Below are positions 1 through 11,002 of a stretch of DNA of 64,000 nucleotides, in pieces; position 1 is the stretch's first letter; every line of letters begins with the position of its first letter. The translations under genes and the position numbers were made by a program. Location: the NCBI GenBank assembly GCA_029948255.1, contig JALIZF010000759.1, forward strand, positions 1-64,000, in the 5' to 3' direction. Source of the stretch: Telmatactis stephensoni (Eukaryota; Cnidaria; Anthozoa; Actiniaria; Isophelliidae). The notes below the pieces were generated by a model. It did no database searches, was not told the DNA's origin, and was given only the letters and a program-made list of their open reading frames with translations.

Positions 1-2838
1 TTTAAGCAATCGGAACTATATTTAGAACGTATTCGCATAATATTGCATTCCTTTTATTTTCTTGCATAAATTACACATAAATGAGTTGAATCAACAGGTC
101 TCACTTAAAATCTAAATAGGATCTCCAAAGTGAACACACTATTATTAAAGCCGATAAAGACTGCAGTTTACAATATTGATAAGATTGATGCTACACAAGA
201 TGCCCCTGATATGAAAATTTTGATGTATTGGCACGTTAATGAGCTTGTACGAAATATAGTCATTTCCTCCAATTCGATAAATTTCATAAAATCAGCTAAA
301 TTGATTTGTGTTTATGTTTCGCCTCAATGACAACCTTTGTTCAGTCTACTGTTTTCTACAATCACAATGAAGAATATCAGCGGATACAGGCATGCGCATG
401 CAATTTTCCCTCCTGCTCTTGAAAACAAAAAAAGATAAAACAAACAACTTATTTAAAAGCAATTAAAGAATAAAAGTTGAACTGAATACTTTTGCTTCAA
501 TAAGATAATACTTTTTCTTCAATGGGATAATGTAATCTATGCGCCACACATTACGTACGTCGGTTTATACGGAGCGTCATTTGCACCAGGCCAGTTTTCT
601 TCCAAAACACCTGAAACATCATCACAAAATACAGTCAAAAGGATTTGTTTCAAACTAAACCCACCAATGTAAAACTCTCTTTTGAGTAAAAACAGTTCAA
701 TGTCCTAAACGTTCCAAGTAAGGCAAAACTATTTACTATTATTACCACAAAAGTATTTTGCCCTTCGCTATAGCAACAACAACAACAACTTTATTCTTCA
801 ATTTCGTATACAACATATCAAAATTACCCAAATGTGATATATAATATGCGACTAAAGGCTGTCAGTTTACCAATAGACAGATTATTTATTTTTGCTGTAA
901 TTTCATTATTGTATCCAGTTTTTAATTATCAAAAACATGGAAATCTCAACTATTCTTTATAGTATTTTTTGTTTTACTTTGCGATGCTTAAATCGTTGAT
1001 GCCTAACTGTGATTTTACCTTAAACAGCAACAAAGTCAAAGGCTAAAAAAAGTTTCAAGAACCATGTAACAGATAATGGTAACAGCGAGTTAACATCAAA
1101 ACGTAAGTTTGTGGAATCTCTACTTCTTTTTATGATAAGGGGGCATGTAATTTTCTATTACTTTTTTTTCTAATTTTCCTCATTTATAACATAGATTTAT
1201 TACTAGCGGTTCTGATTAGAAGTGAATTGCTGCGGGTCGCTTTCTTCAGCTGTTTTGCATCGCTGATAGCATGTTTCCGGGAATATTATTGTGATTTCGC
1301 AATCAATTTGAGATTAACCACAAAATTGTCAGTAGCAACAATAAAACCAGATTGCTTTGAAAGCAGTTCTACATCATCGAAAATATGATATCATGTTGAA
1401 ATGTTCTACTATAATAACCAGAATTGACAGGGCATGAAACAAGCAAAGCGATGTTATGGGAGTCGCCGTTTGAATTTCTTTTTATTTGTCTTGCATTCAC
1501 ACTGATGTCACATAAAGACATCAGTGACATGTCATTCCGATGCGCGTGCACAACAATGAGCGCGCGCTCAAACTATATGGAGCAACCTCAAGACCAAATG
1601 TGCAGGCAGAATTCGAGATTTAAAAACGACTGTTTGCTAAAATATCAGAACTGTGTTTTGATCTACTCCTGAGCGATGTTAACTTCGATGTAAGATGTTT
1701 TTGGAGTCGAGAAATAAAAAGAAAAAAACCTTTAGAAAGTTCATTCGCTGATAACTTTGTTAATTTCCGCTGGCCAGTGTACTGCATATTCCCAAAATCG
1801 TACAGACTAACAAACTCACCCACAAACGCCAGCATGTAAAGCGCCCAGACTCTCTCGGCCAAATCGAGCACAGAAAGGCTGTCGAGATTAGTGTCGCAGC
1901 TCGCTACGCTCGCAGCAATAACGCGCCCTCTCATTGGCCAATTTTCTATGAACGATCAATTAATATAGCACGAAGATATAGCACTCTGACGTCATTCGAA
2001 AGTACGATCCGATTGGCTGTTTTGTTACCATCATTTGCACTTGCTTGATCGGCCCTATTGACGTTTTCATTGTCGACAACACTACAGCAAATTTAACGTC
2101 ATCATATACATGAATAATAATGAGTAAAATGTTTGAAAACAACAGGAGGGAATTTTATTTGCGCGTGCGCGAATATATGAATCAGTGAGCCATGACTTGC
2201 ATTCTTGCAGAGAGAAATGTTCAATGGAAATCTTGGCTTTCTGGGTTTCTCCTTGCATCAGTAGAGAATGACAACTGCGTTCAACCCCCGTTTATTGGAT
2301 ACAGTAAAATAAATGGCAATTATTTCAACGATAAAATGGAATTTAAATGCGAAGAATCTATATCGAGTAGAGATTTGAATGGAAACAAAACTATCAAAAC
2401 TTTCTCGTGTATTCGGTTCCTGAGATATATCATGGAGATATCAATGCATGTGATAAGTATCTATTGATATTAGAATAGTTTGGTAAATTTTGGAAGCAAT
2501 CGATATTTTACAAATACACAAAGTGACGCAACAAGCTTGCTTACATGCCCAATTTGATTAAATGTTTGAACATCAATTGCTCTGAAAGTAGATATCATCT
2601 CCACCGGTTTGGCTGGATTATTTGAACTAGGTATCCTTCTAATTTTCAGATCTGTAATATTTCTTAGTAGGAAAAATGACCCTGTACGTTTATTTTTGAT
2701 AAATCTAAAGGGCATAGAAGCCAACTGAGAAATTATATGTTCTATTTTCAGCACGTTATATCTACTTTGTAGGTATAATTGTTGTTTGTTGTGCTTGAAT
2801 TAGATAGATTTGCTGTTCACATCAACCAAGCTCCCTTG
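1..2838. repeat. 2.67-kb tandem unit, copy 1 (long form)
   Basis: First copy of a large direct repeat; the next copy starts at 2839 with the same bases (TTTAAGCAATCGG). This copy is about 170 bp longer than copies 2 and 3, mainly because it keeps a segment at about 1207-1352 that they lack. It contains a short CAA microsatellite near 778. Small open frames (for example 2192-2467 + and 1620-1934 -) recur in every copy, but the DNA itself is almost identical, so their conservation is no evidence of coding. I recognise no protein, tRNA, snRNA or rRNA in the unit. Confidence 0.9.
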
Positions 2839-5503
2839 TTTAAGCAATCGGAACTATATTTAGAACGTATTCGCATAATATTGCATTCCTTTTATTTTCT
2901 TGCATAAATTACACATAAATGAGTTGAATCAACAGGTCTCACTTAAAATCTAAATAGGATCTCCAAAGTGAACACACTATTATTAAAGCCGATAAAGACT
3001 GCAGTTTACAATATTGATAAGATTGATGCTACAAAAGATGCCCCTGATATGAAAATTTTGATGTATTGGCACGTTAATGAGCTTGTACGAAATATAGTCA
3101 TTTCCTCCAATTCGATAAATTTCATAAAATCAGCTAAATTGATTTGTGTTTATGTTTCGCCTCAATGACAACCTTTGTTCAGTCTACTGTTTTCTACAAT
3201 CACAATGAAGAATATCAGCGGATACAGGCATGCGCATGCAATTTTCCCTCCTGCTCTTGAAAACAAAAAAAGATAAAACAAACAACTTATTTAAAAGCAA
3301 TTAAAGAATAAAAGTTGAACTGAATACTTTTGCTTCAATAACATAATACTTTTTTTTCAATGGGATAATGTAATCTATGCGCCACACATTACGTACGTCG
3401 GTTTATACGGAGCGTCATTTGCACCAGGCCAGTTTTCTTCCAAAACACCTGAAACATCATCACAAAATACAGTCAAAAGGATTTGTTTCAAACTAAACCC
3501 ACCAATGTAAAACTCTCTTTTGAGTAAAAACAGTTCAATGTCCTAAACGTTCCAAGTAAGGCAAAACTATTTACTATTATTACCACAAAAGTATTTTGCC
3601 CTTCGCTATAGCAACAACAACAACAACTTTATTCTTCAATTTCGTATACAACATATCAAAATTACCCAAATGTGATATATAATATGCGACTAAAGGCTGT
3701 CAGTTTACCAATAGACAGATTATTTATTTTTGCCGTAATTTCATTATTGTATCCAGTTTTAAAATATCAAAAACATGGAAATCTCAACTATTCTTTATAG
3801 TATTTTTTTGTTTTACTTTGCGATGCTTAAATCGTTGATGCCTAACTGTGATTTTACCTTAAATAGCAACAAAGTCAAAGGCTAAAAAAAGTTGCAAGAA
3901 CCATGTAACAGATAATGGAAACAGCGAGTTAACATCAAAACGTAAGTTGGTGAGATCTCTACTTCTTTTTTTAAGCGGGCATGTAATTTTCTATTACTTA
4001 TTTTTCTCATTTATTACTAGCCGATCTTTGAAAGCAGTTCTACATCATCGATAATATGATATCATGTTGAAATGTTCTACTATAATAACCAGAATTGACA
4101 GGGCATGAAACAAGCAAAGCGATGGGAGTCGGAGTTTGAATTTCTTTTTATTTGTCTTGCATTCACACTGATGTCACATAAAGACATCAGTGACATGTCA
4201 TTCCACTGCGCAAGCAAAAAAATGAGCGCGCGCTCAAACTATATGGAGCAACCTCAAGACCAAATGTGCAGGCAGAATTCGAGATTTAAAAACGGCTGTT
4301 TGCTAAAATATCAGAACTGTGTTTTGATCTACTCCTGAGCGATGTTAACTTCGATGTAAGATGTTTTTGGAGTCGAGAAATAAAAAGAAAAAACCTTTAG
4401 AAAGTTCATTCGCTGATAACTTTGTTAATTTCCGCTGGCCAGTGTACTGCATATTCCCAAAATCGTACAGACTAACAAACTCACCCACAAACGCCAGCAT
4501 ATAAAGCGCCCAGACTCTCTCGGCCAAATCGAGCACAGAAAGGCCGTCGAGATTAGTGTGGCAGCTCGCTACGCTCGCAGCAATAACGCGCCCTCTCATT
4601 GGCTAATTTTCTATGAAAGATCAATTAATATAGCACGATGATATAGCACTCTGACGTCATTCGAAAGTACGATCCGATTGGCTGTTCTGTTACCATCATT
4701 TGCACTTGCTTGATCGGCCCTATTGACGTTTTCATTGTCGACAACGCTAAAGCAAATTTAACGTCATCATATGCATGAATAATAATGAGTAAAATGTTTG
4801 AAAACAACAGGAGGGAATTTTGTTTGCGCGTGCGCGAATTTATGAATCAGTGAGCCATGACTTACATTCTTGCAGAGAGAAATGTTCAATGGAAATCTTG
4901 GCTTTCTGGGTTTCTCCTTGCATCAGTAGAGAATGACAACTGCGTTCAACCCCCGTTTATTGGATACAGTAAAATAAATGGCAATTATTTCAACGATAAA
5001 ATGGAATTTAAATGCGAAGAATCTTTATCGAGTAGAGATTTGAATGGAAACAAAACTATCAAAACTTTCTCGTGTATTCGGTTCCTGAGATATATCATGG
5101 AGATATCAATGCATGTGATAAGTATCTATTGATATTAGAATAGTTTGGTAAATTTTGGAAGCAATCGATATTTTACAAATACACAAAGTGACACGACAAG
5201 CCTGCTTAAATGCTCAATTTGATTAAATGTTTGAACATCAATTGCTCTGAAAGTAGACATCACCTCCACGGGTTAGGCTGGATTATTTGAACTAGGTATC
5301 CTTATAAATTTCAGATCTGTAATATTTTTTGGTAGGAAAAATGCCCCTGTACGTTTATTTTTGATAAATCTAAAGGGCATAGAAGCCAACTGAGAAATTA
5401 TATGTTCTATTTTCAGCACGTTATATCTACTTTGTAGGTATAATTGTTGTTTGTTGTGCTTAAATTAGATAGAATTGCTGTTCACTTCAACCAAGCTCCC
5501 TTG
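2839..5503. repeat. 2.67-kb tandem unit, copy 2
   Basis: Second head-to-tail copy, 2665 bp, near-identical to copy 1 apart from point changes and loss of the segment equivalent to about 1207-1352. Copies 2 and 3 share this deletion, so one was probably copied from the other after it occurred. No gene recognised. Confidence 0.9.
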
Positions 5504-6459
5504 TTTAAGCAATCGGAACTATATTTAGAACGTATTCGCATAATATTGCATTCCCTTTATTTTCTTGCATAAATTACACATAAATGAGTTGAATCAACAG
5601 GTCTCACTTAAAATCTAAATAAGATCTCCAAAGTGAACACACTATTATTAAAGCCGATAAAGACTGCAGTTTACAATATTGATAAGATTGATGCTACAAA
5701 AGATGCCCCTGATATGAAAATTTTGATGTATTGGCACGTTAATGAGCTTGTACGAAATATAGTCATTTCCTCCAATTCGATAAATTTCATAAAATCAGCT
5801 AAATTGATTTGTGTTTATGTTTCGCCTCAATGACAACCTTTGTTCAGTCTACTGTTTTCTACAATCACAATGAAGAATATCAGCGGATACAGGCATGCGC
5901 ATGCAATTTTCCCTCCTGCTCTTGAAAACAAAAAAAGATAAAACAAACAACTTATTTAAAAGCAATTAAAGAATAAAAGTTGAACTGAATACTTTTGCTT
6001 CAATAAGGTAATACTTTTTCTTCAATAGGATAATGTAATCTATGCGCCACACATTACGTACGTCGGTTTATACGGAGCGTCATTTGCACCAGGCCAGTTT
6101 TCTTCCAAAACACCTGAAACATCATCACAAAATACAGTCAAAAGGATTTGTTTCAAACTAAACCCACCAATGTAAAACTCTCTTTTGAGTAAAAACAGTT
6201 CAATGTCCTAAACGTTCCAAGTAAGGCAAAACTATTTACTATTATTACTTCAAAAGTATTTTGCCCTTCGCTATAGCAACAACAACAACAACTTTATTCT
6301 TCAATTTCGTATACAACATATCAAAATTACCCAAATGTGATATATAATATGCGACTAAAGGCTGTCAGTTTACCAATAGACAGATTATTTATTTTTGCTG
6401 TAATTTCATTATTGTATCCAGTTTTAATTATCAAAAACATGGACATCTCAACTATTCTT

Positions 6460-6612
6460 TGTAATAGTCTCGAGTGGTTTCTGTGCTGGTTTATTCTCGA
6501 TGTTGTTACATACTAGCTCTGTGATGTACTTTTGACTTTTATCTCTCACCACATGGAATACACACACTCTCTACGCATGCGCACTCATTTACATAATTGA
6601 CATCTCATTACA
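6460..6612 (-). repeat. 3' LTR of the retrotransposon (153 bp)
   Basis: Starts TGTAATAG and ends CATTACA on the plus strand. Nearly identical to 10850-11002; I see differences such as CATGG versus CGCGG and GACATC versus GACAAC. On the element's sense strand it holds an AATAAA signal near 6490, a plausible polyadenylation site. The TSD copy TTCTT lies just outside at 6455-6459. Confidence 0.93.
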
Positions 6613-6626
6613 TCCCCCTTTTTCTT
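6613..6626 (-). promoter_or_regulatory. Polypurine tract
   Basis: On the minus strand this reads AAGAAAAAGGGGGA and abuts the 3' LTR, where the plus-strand primer of LTR retrotransposons lies. Confidence 0.8.
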
Positions 6627-6685
6627 ATGAGAATGTTTATCTAACGGTGCTTAACTCAACAGTTTGTTTGTCTCTAATCAATGAC

Positions 6686-7800
6686 TTAGAATCCGTATCT
6701 ATCTGGGGGTTTTATACAACGTCCACTTCGAGTGATTACTTGAGGTTTGGTCTGTTCTTCTTGCTTGCTTTCACTCACGTTGGGTAGAGGACGTGTTGAC
6801 TGTATACTAGTACTTGGTTCTTGTGATGGTTCGTCAGAGGTACTTGGGGCTTCTCTGATATGTTGACGATTACGCCGTAGTTCCCTTCCTGCAGGTGTCG
6901 CTATTTTGTAGGCGCGAGGGAGATTCTGTAACTTTTCCTCGACTACTGTTTGTTTCCACTTGTTGGTGGTTGGGTCTTGGATGCGGACCTGCTGACCAGG
7001 GAGAAGGGATGGTAGTGGCTTGCAACCTCTATCATAGTAGTGTTTCTGTTGTTCCTGTCTGTACTCTAGTCTGTCTGTTACGTCGTCACTTGTGTAGTTC
7101 CTTTGAATTTTCCTTGGAAGGTTGTCTTGTATAGATCTGTATAGATAGTCTGTCTGTTACGTCGTCACTTGTGTAGTTCCCTTGAATTTTCCTTGGAAGG
7201 TTGTCTTGTATAGATCTGCCTAGTAGAAGCTCAGCTGGGGGTGGTAGCTTGCTGTCAATAGGAGTACTTCTTAGACACATTAAGGCGATGTAGGGATCTG
7301 TTTGTGTAGCTTTGGCTTTCTTCAGAGTGTTCTTTAGCGTCTTGACATGTGCTTCGATAAAGCCATTACTTCGCGGGTAGTGCGGTGAACTTGTTACATG
7401 CTTGAATCTGATGCGCGAATTCTCTGAAGGTGTGGCTATCGTAATGCGGTCCGTTATCTGATCTTACTACTTGTGGAACGCCATGTTCACTAAAGATCTG
7501 CTTCATGAACGTTACCACCGTCATGCTACTACTCTTGTTTTGCGGAATCTTTCTAACAAATGGAAACTTGGAGTAATAGTCTGCGACAGCAAGTACTCAG
7601 ATCCATCAAGGTAGAACAGGTCAGTTCCTACTGTGTGCCAAGGTCTTGGAGGGATTTCTGATGGGATCAGTGGTTCTTTAGGTTGTTTGTTCAGCGACTC
7701 CTGACACACGTTGCATGTTTTGGTGACACTGTCTATATCTTTGTTTAGATCCTTCCAGTAAACAGCTGTTCTTGCACGTAGTTTCGTCTTTTCTGTTCTT
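6686..7800 (-). pseudogene. Frameshifted integrase and C-terminal part of pol
   Basis: Continuation of the pol frame after it breaks near 7790. Pieces lie in different frames: an HHCC-like zinc region and the start of the catalytic core (7521-7800), a second piece with the central Asp-Asn-Gly stretch (about 7280-7480) and the C-terminal tail ending in an Arg-Tyr-Gly-Phe stretch with a stop at 6686. A 79-bp tandem duplication (7071-7149 and 7150-7216 onward) also disrupts the frame because 79 is not a multiple of three. The fragments look like one Ty3/gypsy integrase with several indels, so this copy should not make functional integrase. Confidence 0.8.
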
Positions 7801-10800
7801 GATGAGAAGCATGTAGCTTTGAGAGGACTTCTTTCTGTAAAGCTTTGGGGATGATGACTCGGTGTCGTTTCATCATTATGCCATCTTCTATCGTTATCTC
7901 GTCTCGGAATGACCAATATGGTTTTACGAGGTATGGAACTTCCTTGATATCTGTTGGCCATCCGATGTACACTTGCTCTTTCAAGGCTGTTAGTTCTGGG
8001 TCATTACTTGTGCTTTCTTGGATTCTTTTCATCATATCTATGCTAAACTGATGACATACTTCATGTATCTGAACGTTCATGTCTGGGATTTCGTCGTTCT
8101 CTTCTGGTGACAATCTTGATAGTGCGTCAGCGATTTCCATCGTCTTTCCTGGCTGGTACTTGATCACAAGGTCGTACGGTTGTAGTCTTAGGAGCATCCG
8201 TTGGAGCCTTGGTGGTGCAGCTGTTAGGTGCTTTAGATGTATGGTCTCTAGAGGTTTGTGGTCTGAGTGAACTGTAAAGGTGTGACCAAAAAGATATGTA
8301 TGGAATCTCTCGCAGCCATACACAACAGCTAGCATTTCCCTCTCGATGTTGGCGTAGCGTTTCTCTACATCAGTTAAGGCCTTGCTCGCAAAAGCAACCG
8401 GTTTGTTGTCTTGTAGTAACGTTGCACCCAGTCCCTTTAATGACGCATCGACTTGGAGGACTATTGGTTTCTTGGGATCAAAGTACGTCAGCGTGACTTC
8501 CTTGCTTATGGAGTCTTTGACTTTGTCTAGTGCTTCTTGGTACGTAGCATTCCAGCAAAACGATGATTTCTCTGTTACCAACTCCCGTAGCGGTGCTGTT
8601 AATGTACTCAAGTTCGGTATAAATGGAGCCATGTAGTTGGCCATGCCTAAGAACGTTTGGACTTCTTGTTTGTTGGTTGGTGGTCCCATCTGTTTGAGAG
8701 CTGAAACTTTGCTGGGGTCCGGTTGGATGCCGTTTTTGCTGCAGATTATTCCGTAGAACTTGATTTTGTCTTGCTTTACAAAACACTTTTCTGGATTAAG
8801 CTTGAGGCCAGTCTGCTTACAACGGTTGATCATGCCATGCATGTTGGCGTCGTGCTCTTCTTCTGAGTTGCCATAGATCACAATATCATCTGCGATACCT
8901 ATTACACCATTGCAGCCTTCGAATGTCTGGTCGATTCTTGTTTGAAAAATGTCTTGCGACATTTTCAGTCCAAAGGGCATTCGATTGAAACGGTAGCGCC
9001 CGTAGGGTGAGTTGAACGTCGTAAGGTAGCTGGACTCCTGATCCAAAACGACATTCCAATAGCCGCACTTTGCGTCGACTATGGAGAACACTTCAGCGCC
9101 ACTAAGTTTTGGTAGTAATTCTTCTAATGTTGCTGTTACGTGATGCTCTCGCTTGATTGCTGCGTTTAGATCTTTTGGGTCGAGACATAGACGTAACTTG
9201 CCGTTAGACTTCCTTCTGTACACTAGGCTATTAACCCAGGCAGTGGGCTCTCCTTCTTGGATCTTGTCTATGATGTCGTTCCTTACCATGTCATCTAATT
9301 CTCTCTTGATTTCATCCTTTAAGGCAATTGGTACTTTCCTTGAAGGGTGAACGACAGGCGGTACTGACGGGTCTAGAGTGATGTGGTACTCACCCTTGGA
9401 CTTACCAATTCCATTGAAGCACTCTGGGCACCTCGCGATGAGGTCTTGCTTGTCTCTGATTGGAGTTGTGTTGACTTGTTGGTTGTGGAACTCTGGCTGA
9501 GTATCGGTCTGTGGAGTCTGTTCCTTGACTTCTAAATTGAATTTAAGAAGGTTGAGTTCAGTGGCTGTGTGAAGTCCCATGATGGCTGGTCCCGATGTTT
9601 CCGTGACGTAGAAAGTTGCTGTTGTTCTGCTGTCTTTGGAGTAGCATGGGATTTTTACGGTGCCAAGGTGCTTGATTTCTGAACCGCCGTATGCAACTAG
9701 AATGATTCTTGATTGGTTCAGTGTTCCTTGTTTTGGTTTGCCGTTGTTGCCAATGTTGTGAGGGTACATCTTGCGATAAAGTCGTAACGGTAAAACGTTT
9801 CCTTGCGCTCCGGTGTCCAATTTTGCCTTCAGGGTTGTCTTGTCTTTGTCCCTTCCAAGTAGACTGATGTTGACTGTTGCATACACTTCATCTTTGTTGA
9901 TAGAGGGGCTGTCATCATTTATGTTGCCGATACAAATAGACTGGAATGCCAGGGTGTCAAAGTCTTCTTCGGTTGTCGGGTCTGTACTCTCTAGGCTATG
10001 GATTCCTTGTAGTGATTTCATCTTTTTCCTGCAAACTTGAGCAAAATGGTTATTTTTCTTGCAGTAATTACAAGTTTTCCCCTTGGCTGGGCATCTCTCA
10101 GAACTGCTATGTGGACGGCCACAGTTGTCGCAGTTTACATGTTTTGGGGTTGGGCGATGTTGGGCTCCCTGTGTAGATTTTGATGATTGGCGTTGGGCTC
10201 CCTGTGTAAAGCTCACATGTTTTGGTTGTAGATTTCTCTTCGATTGAGAACTAGAAATAGATTGAATTTTCTCTTCTTTTACGCCGGGATTCATGACATT
10301 TAACTGTACTTGCGAGGTTTCATACGATCTAGCGATTGTAATTGCTTTATCTAGGGTGAGATCTGGCCCTTCGTCAAATAACTTCTCTCTGATTTTCCTT
10401 GAATTGGTACCGAAGACGATTCGGTCTCTAATCATTTCTTCTTTATTCGGGAATTCACAGTCCTGAGCGAGGATTTGAAGCTCAGTTGTGAACTGTTCTA
10501 CAGATTCATCGATTCCTTGAATTTTCTGATGAAATTTGTATCTAGCGAACACAGGGTTTGACTTCGGGTTGACATGTTGTTCAAATCTATCATAATAGGT
10601 TTGTAACTTTACCTTGTTTTCTTCTGATATATCTCGCCATGTGTTGAAGATATCTCGACCTTTCTGGCCGCTCCAGATGAGAAGATAGCTGCACTTTTCT
10701 GCTTCTGATCGACCCTTGAGTGGCCCTGTGAACATGAGGTCGGCATGTTGCTTGAAACGTCGCCAGTTCTCACGAAGATTTTCGCCGCTCCATTCCATTT

Positions 10801-10828
10801 TCGCTGTTTCCACTCCACTGAGAGCCAT
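7745..10828 (-). CDS. Gag-Pol polyprotein: nucleocapsid, protease, RT, RNase H (broken in integrase)
   Basis: A 1027-aa frame starting just inside the primer-binding region. Residues about 1-230 resemble retrotransposon gag. Two CCHC knuckles follow (C233, C236, H240, C246 and C253, C256, H261, C266). The aspartic protease has DTG at 338-340. RT spans about 500-700 with the catalytic IADD at 645-648. RNase H follows at about 785-905 with Asp794, Glu829 or Glu831, and Asp856 as likely catalytic acids. The integrase N-terminus begins near 950, and the frame is lost after about residue 1010, where neighbouring frames carry the rest. Gag and pol form one continuous frame, as in several Ty3/gypsy lineages. 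The family is certain from motifs; the clade is not assigned. Confidence 0.93.
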   Translation of the reverse strand: MALSGVETAKMEWSGENLRENWRRFKQHADLMFTGPLKGRSEAEKCSYLLIWSGQKGRDIFNTWRDISEENKVKLQTYYDRFEQHVNPKSNPVFARYKFHQKIQGIDESVEQFTTELQILAQDCEFPNKEEMIRDRIVFGTNSRKIREKLFDEGPDLTLDKAITIARSYETSQVQLNVMNPGVKEEKIQSISSSQSKRNLQPKHVSFTQGAQRQSSKSTQGAQHRPTPKHVNCDNCGRPHSSSERCPAKGKTCNYCKKNNHFAQVCRKKMKSLQGIHSLESTDPTTEEDFDTLAFQSICIGNINDDSPSINKDEVYATVNISLLGRDKDKTTLKAKLDTGAQGNVLPLRLYRKMYPHNIGNNGKPKQGTLNQSRIILVAYGGSEIKHLGTVKIPCYSKDSRTTATFYVTETSGPAIMGLHTATELNLLKFNLEVKEQTPQTDTQPEFHNQQVNTTPIRDKQDLIARCPECFNGIGKSKGEYHITLDPSVPPVVHPSRKVPIALKDEIKRELDDMVRNDIIDKIQEGEPTAWVNSLVYRRKSNGKLRLCLDPKDLNAAIKREHHVTATLEELLPKLSGAEVFSIVDAKCGYWNVVLDQESSYLTTFNSPYGRYRFNRMPFGLKMSQDIFQTRIDQTFEGCNGVIGIADDIVIYGNSEEEHDANMHGMINRCKQTGLKLNPEKCFVKQDKIKFYGIICSKNGIQPDPSKVSALKQMGPPTNKQEVQTFLGMANYMAPFIPNLSTLTAPLRELVTEKSSFCWNATYQEALDKVKDSISKEVTLTYFDPKKPIVLQVDASLKGLGATLLQDNKPVAFASKALTDVEKRYANIEREMLAVVYGCERFHTYLFGHTFTVHSDHKPLETIHLKHLTAAPPRLQRMLLRLQPYDLVIKYQPGKTMEIADALSRLSPEENDEIPDMNVQIHEVCHQFSIDMMKRIQESTSNDPELTALKEQVYIGWPTDIKEVPYLVKPYWSFRDEITIEDGIMMKRHRVIIPKALQKEVLSKLHASHQEQKRRNYVQEQLFTGRI

Positions 10829-10831
10829 TTT

Positions 10832-10849
10832 GGTTCACTCCTGGTACCA
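10832..10849 (-). promoter_or_regulatory. Primer-binding-site candidate
   Basis: Directly adjacent to the 5' LTR. The minus strand begins TGGTACCAGGAGTG, and the TGG complements a tRNA CCA end. I could not match it to a particular tRNA; the inner bases do not give a normal T-arm. Confidence 0.6.
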
Positions 10850-11002
10850 TGTAATAGTCTCGAGTGGTTTCTGTGCTGGTTTATTCTCGATGTTGTTACA
10901 TACTAGCTCTGTGATGTACTTTTGACTTTTATCTCTCACCACGCGGAATACACACACTCTCTACGCATGCGCACTCATTTACATAATTGACAACTCATTA
11001 CA
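10850..11002 (-). repeat. 5' LTR of the retrotransposon (153 bp)
   Basis: Same 153-bp sequence as 6460-6612. The second TTCTT duplication follows at 11003-11007, where the 2.67-kb unit resumes. Confidence 0.93.

Larger units (their letters stand above)
6460..11002 (-). mobile_element. Ty3/gypsy-type LTR retrotransposon
   Basis: Complete element of 4543 bp in minus orientation. Two 153-bp direct repeats begin TG and end CA, and the flanking bases TTCTT are duplicated on both sides. A primer-binding-like TGG sequence directly follows the 5' LTR (right end), and a purine tract directly precedes the 3' LTR (left end). Internal order is gag, protease, reverse transcriptase, RNase H, integrase, the Ty3/gypsy order. 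No envelope frame is present. The LTRs differ at only a few positions, so insertion is fairly recent, yet the integrase part is frameshifted, so this copy is probably not autonomous. Confidence 0.93.

Noticed and set aside
1620..1934. 104-aa minus frame in the tandem unit
   Set aside because: Same reasoning; its dispersed copies at 54462 and 55692 do not keep the frame.
2192..2467. 91-aa frame repeated in units 1-3 (also 4857 and 12075)
   Set aside because: Repeated only because the DNA is repeated; substitutions are too few to show selection, and it resembles no known family.
4499..4530. TATAAAGCGCCC as a promoter
   Set aside because: The TATA form is in copy 2 and at 55.7 kb, but copies 1 and 3 read TGTAAAG, and no transcript downstream can be argued.
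6613..7800. An envelope gene in the LTR element
   Set aside because: The space after RNase H is fully taken up by integrase remnants and the pol tail; no extra frame exists.
10832..10849. Assigning the primer tRNA
   Set aside because: TGG matches any CCA end; the following bases do not give a normal T-arm for a tRNA I can name.
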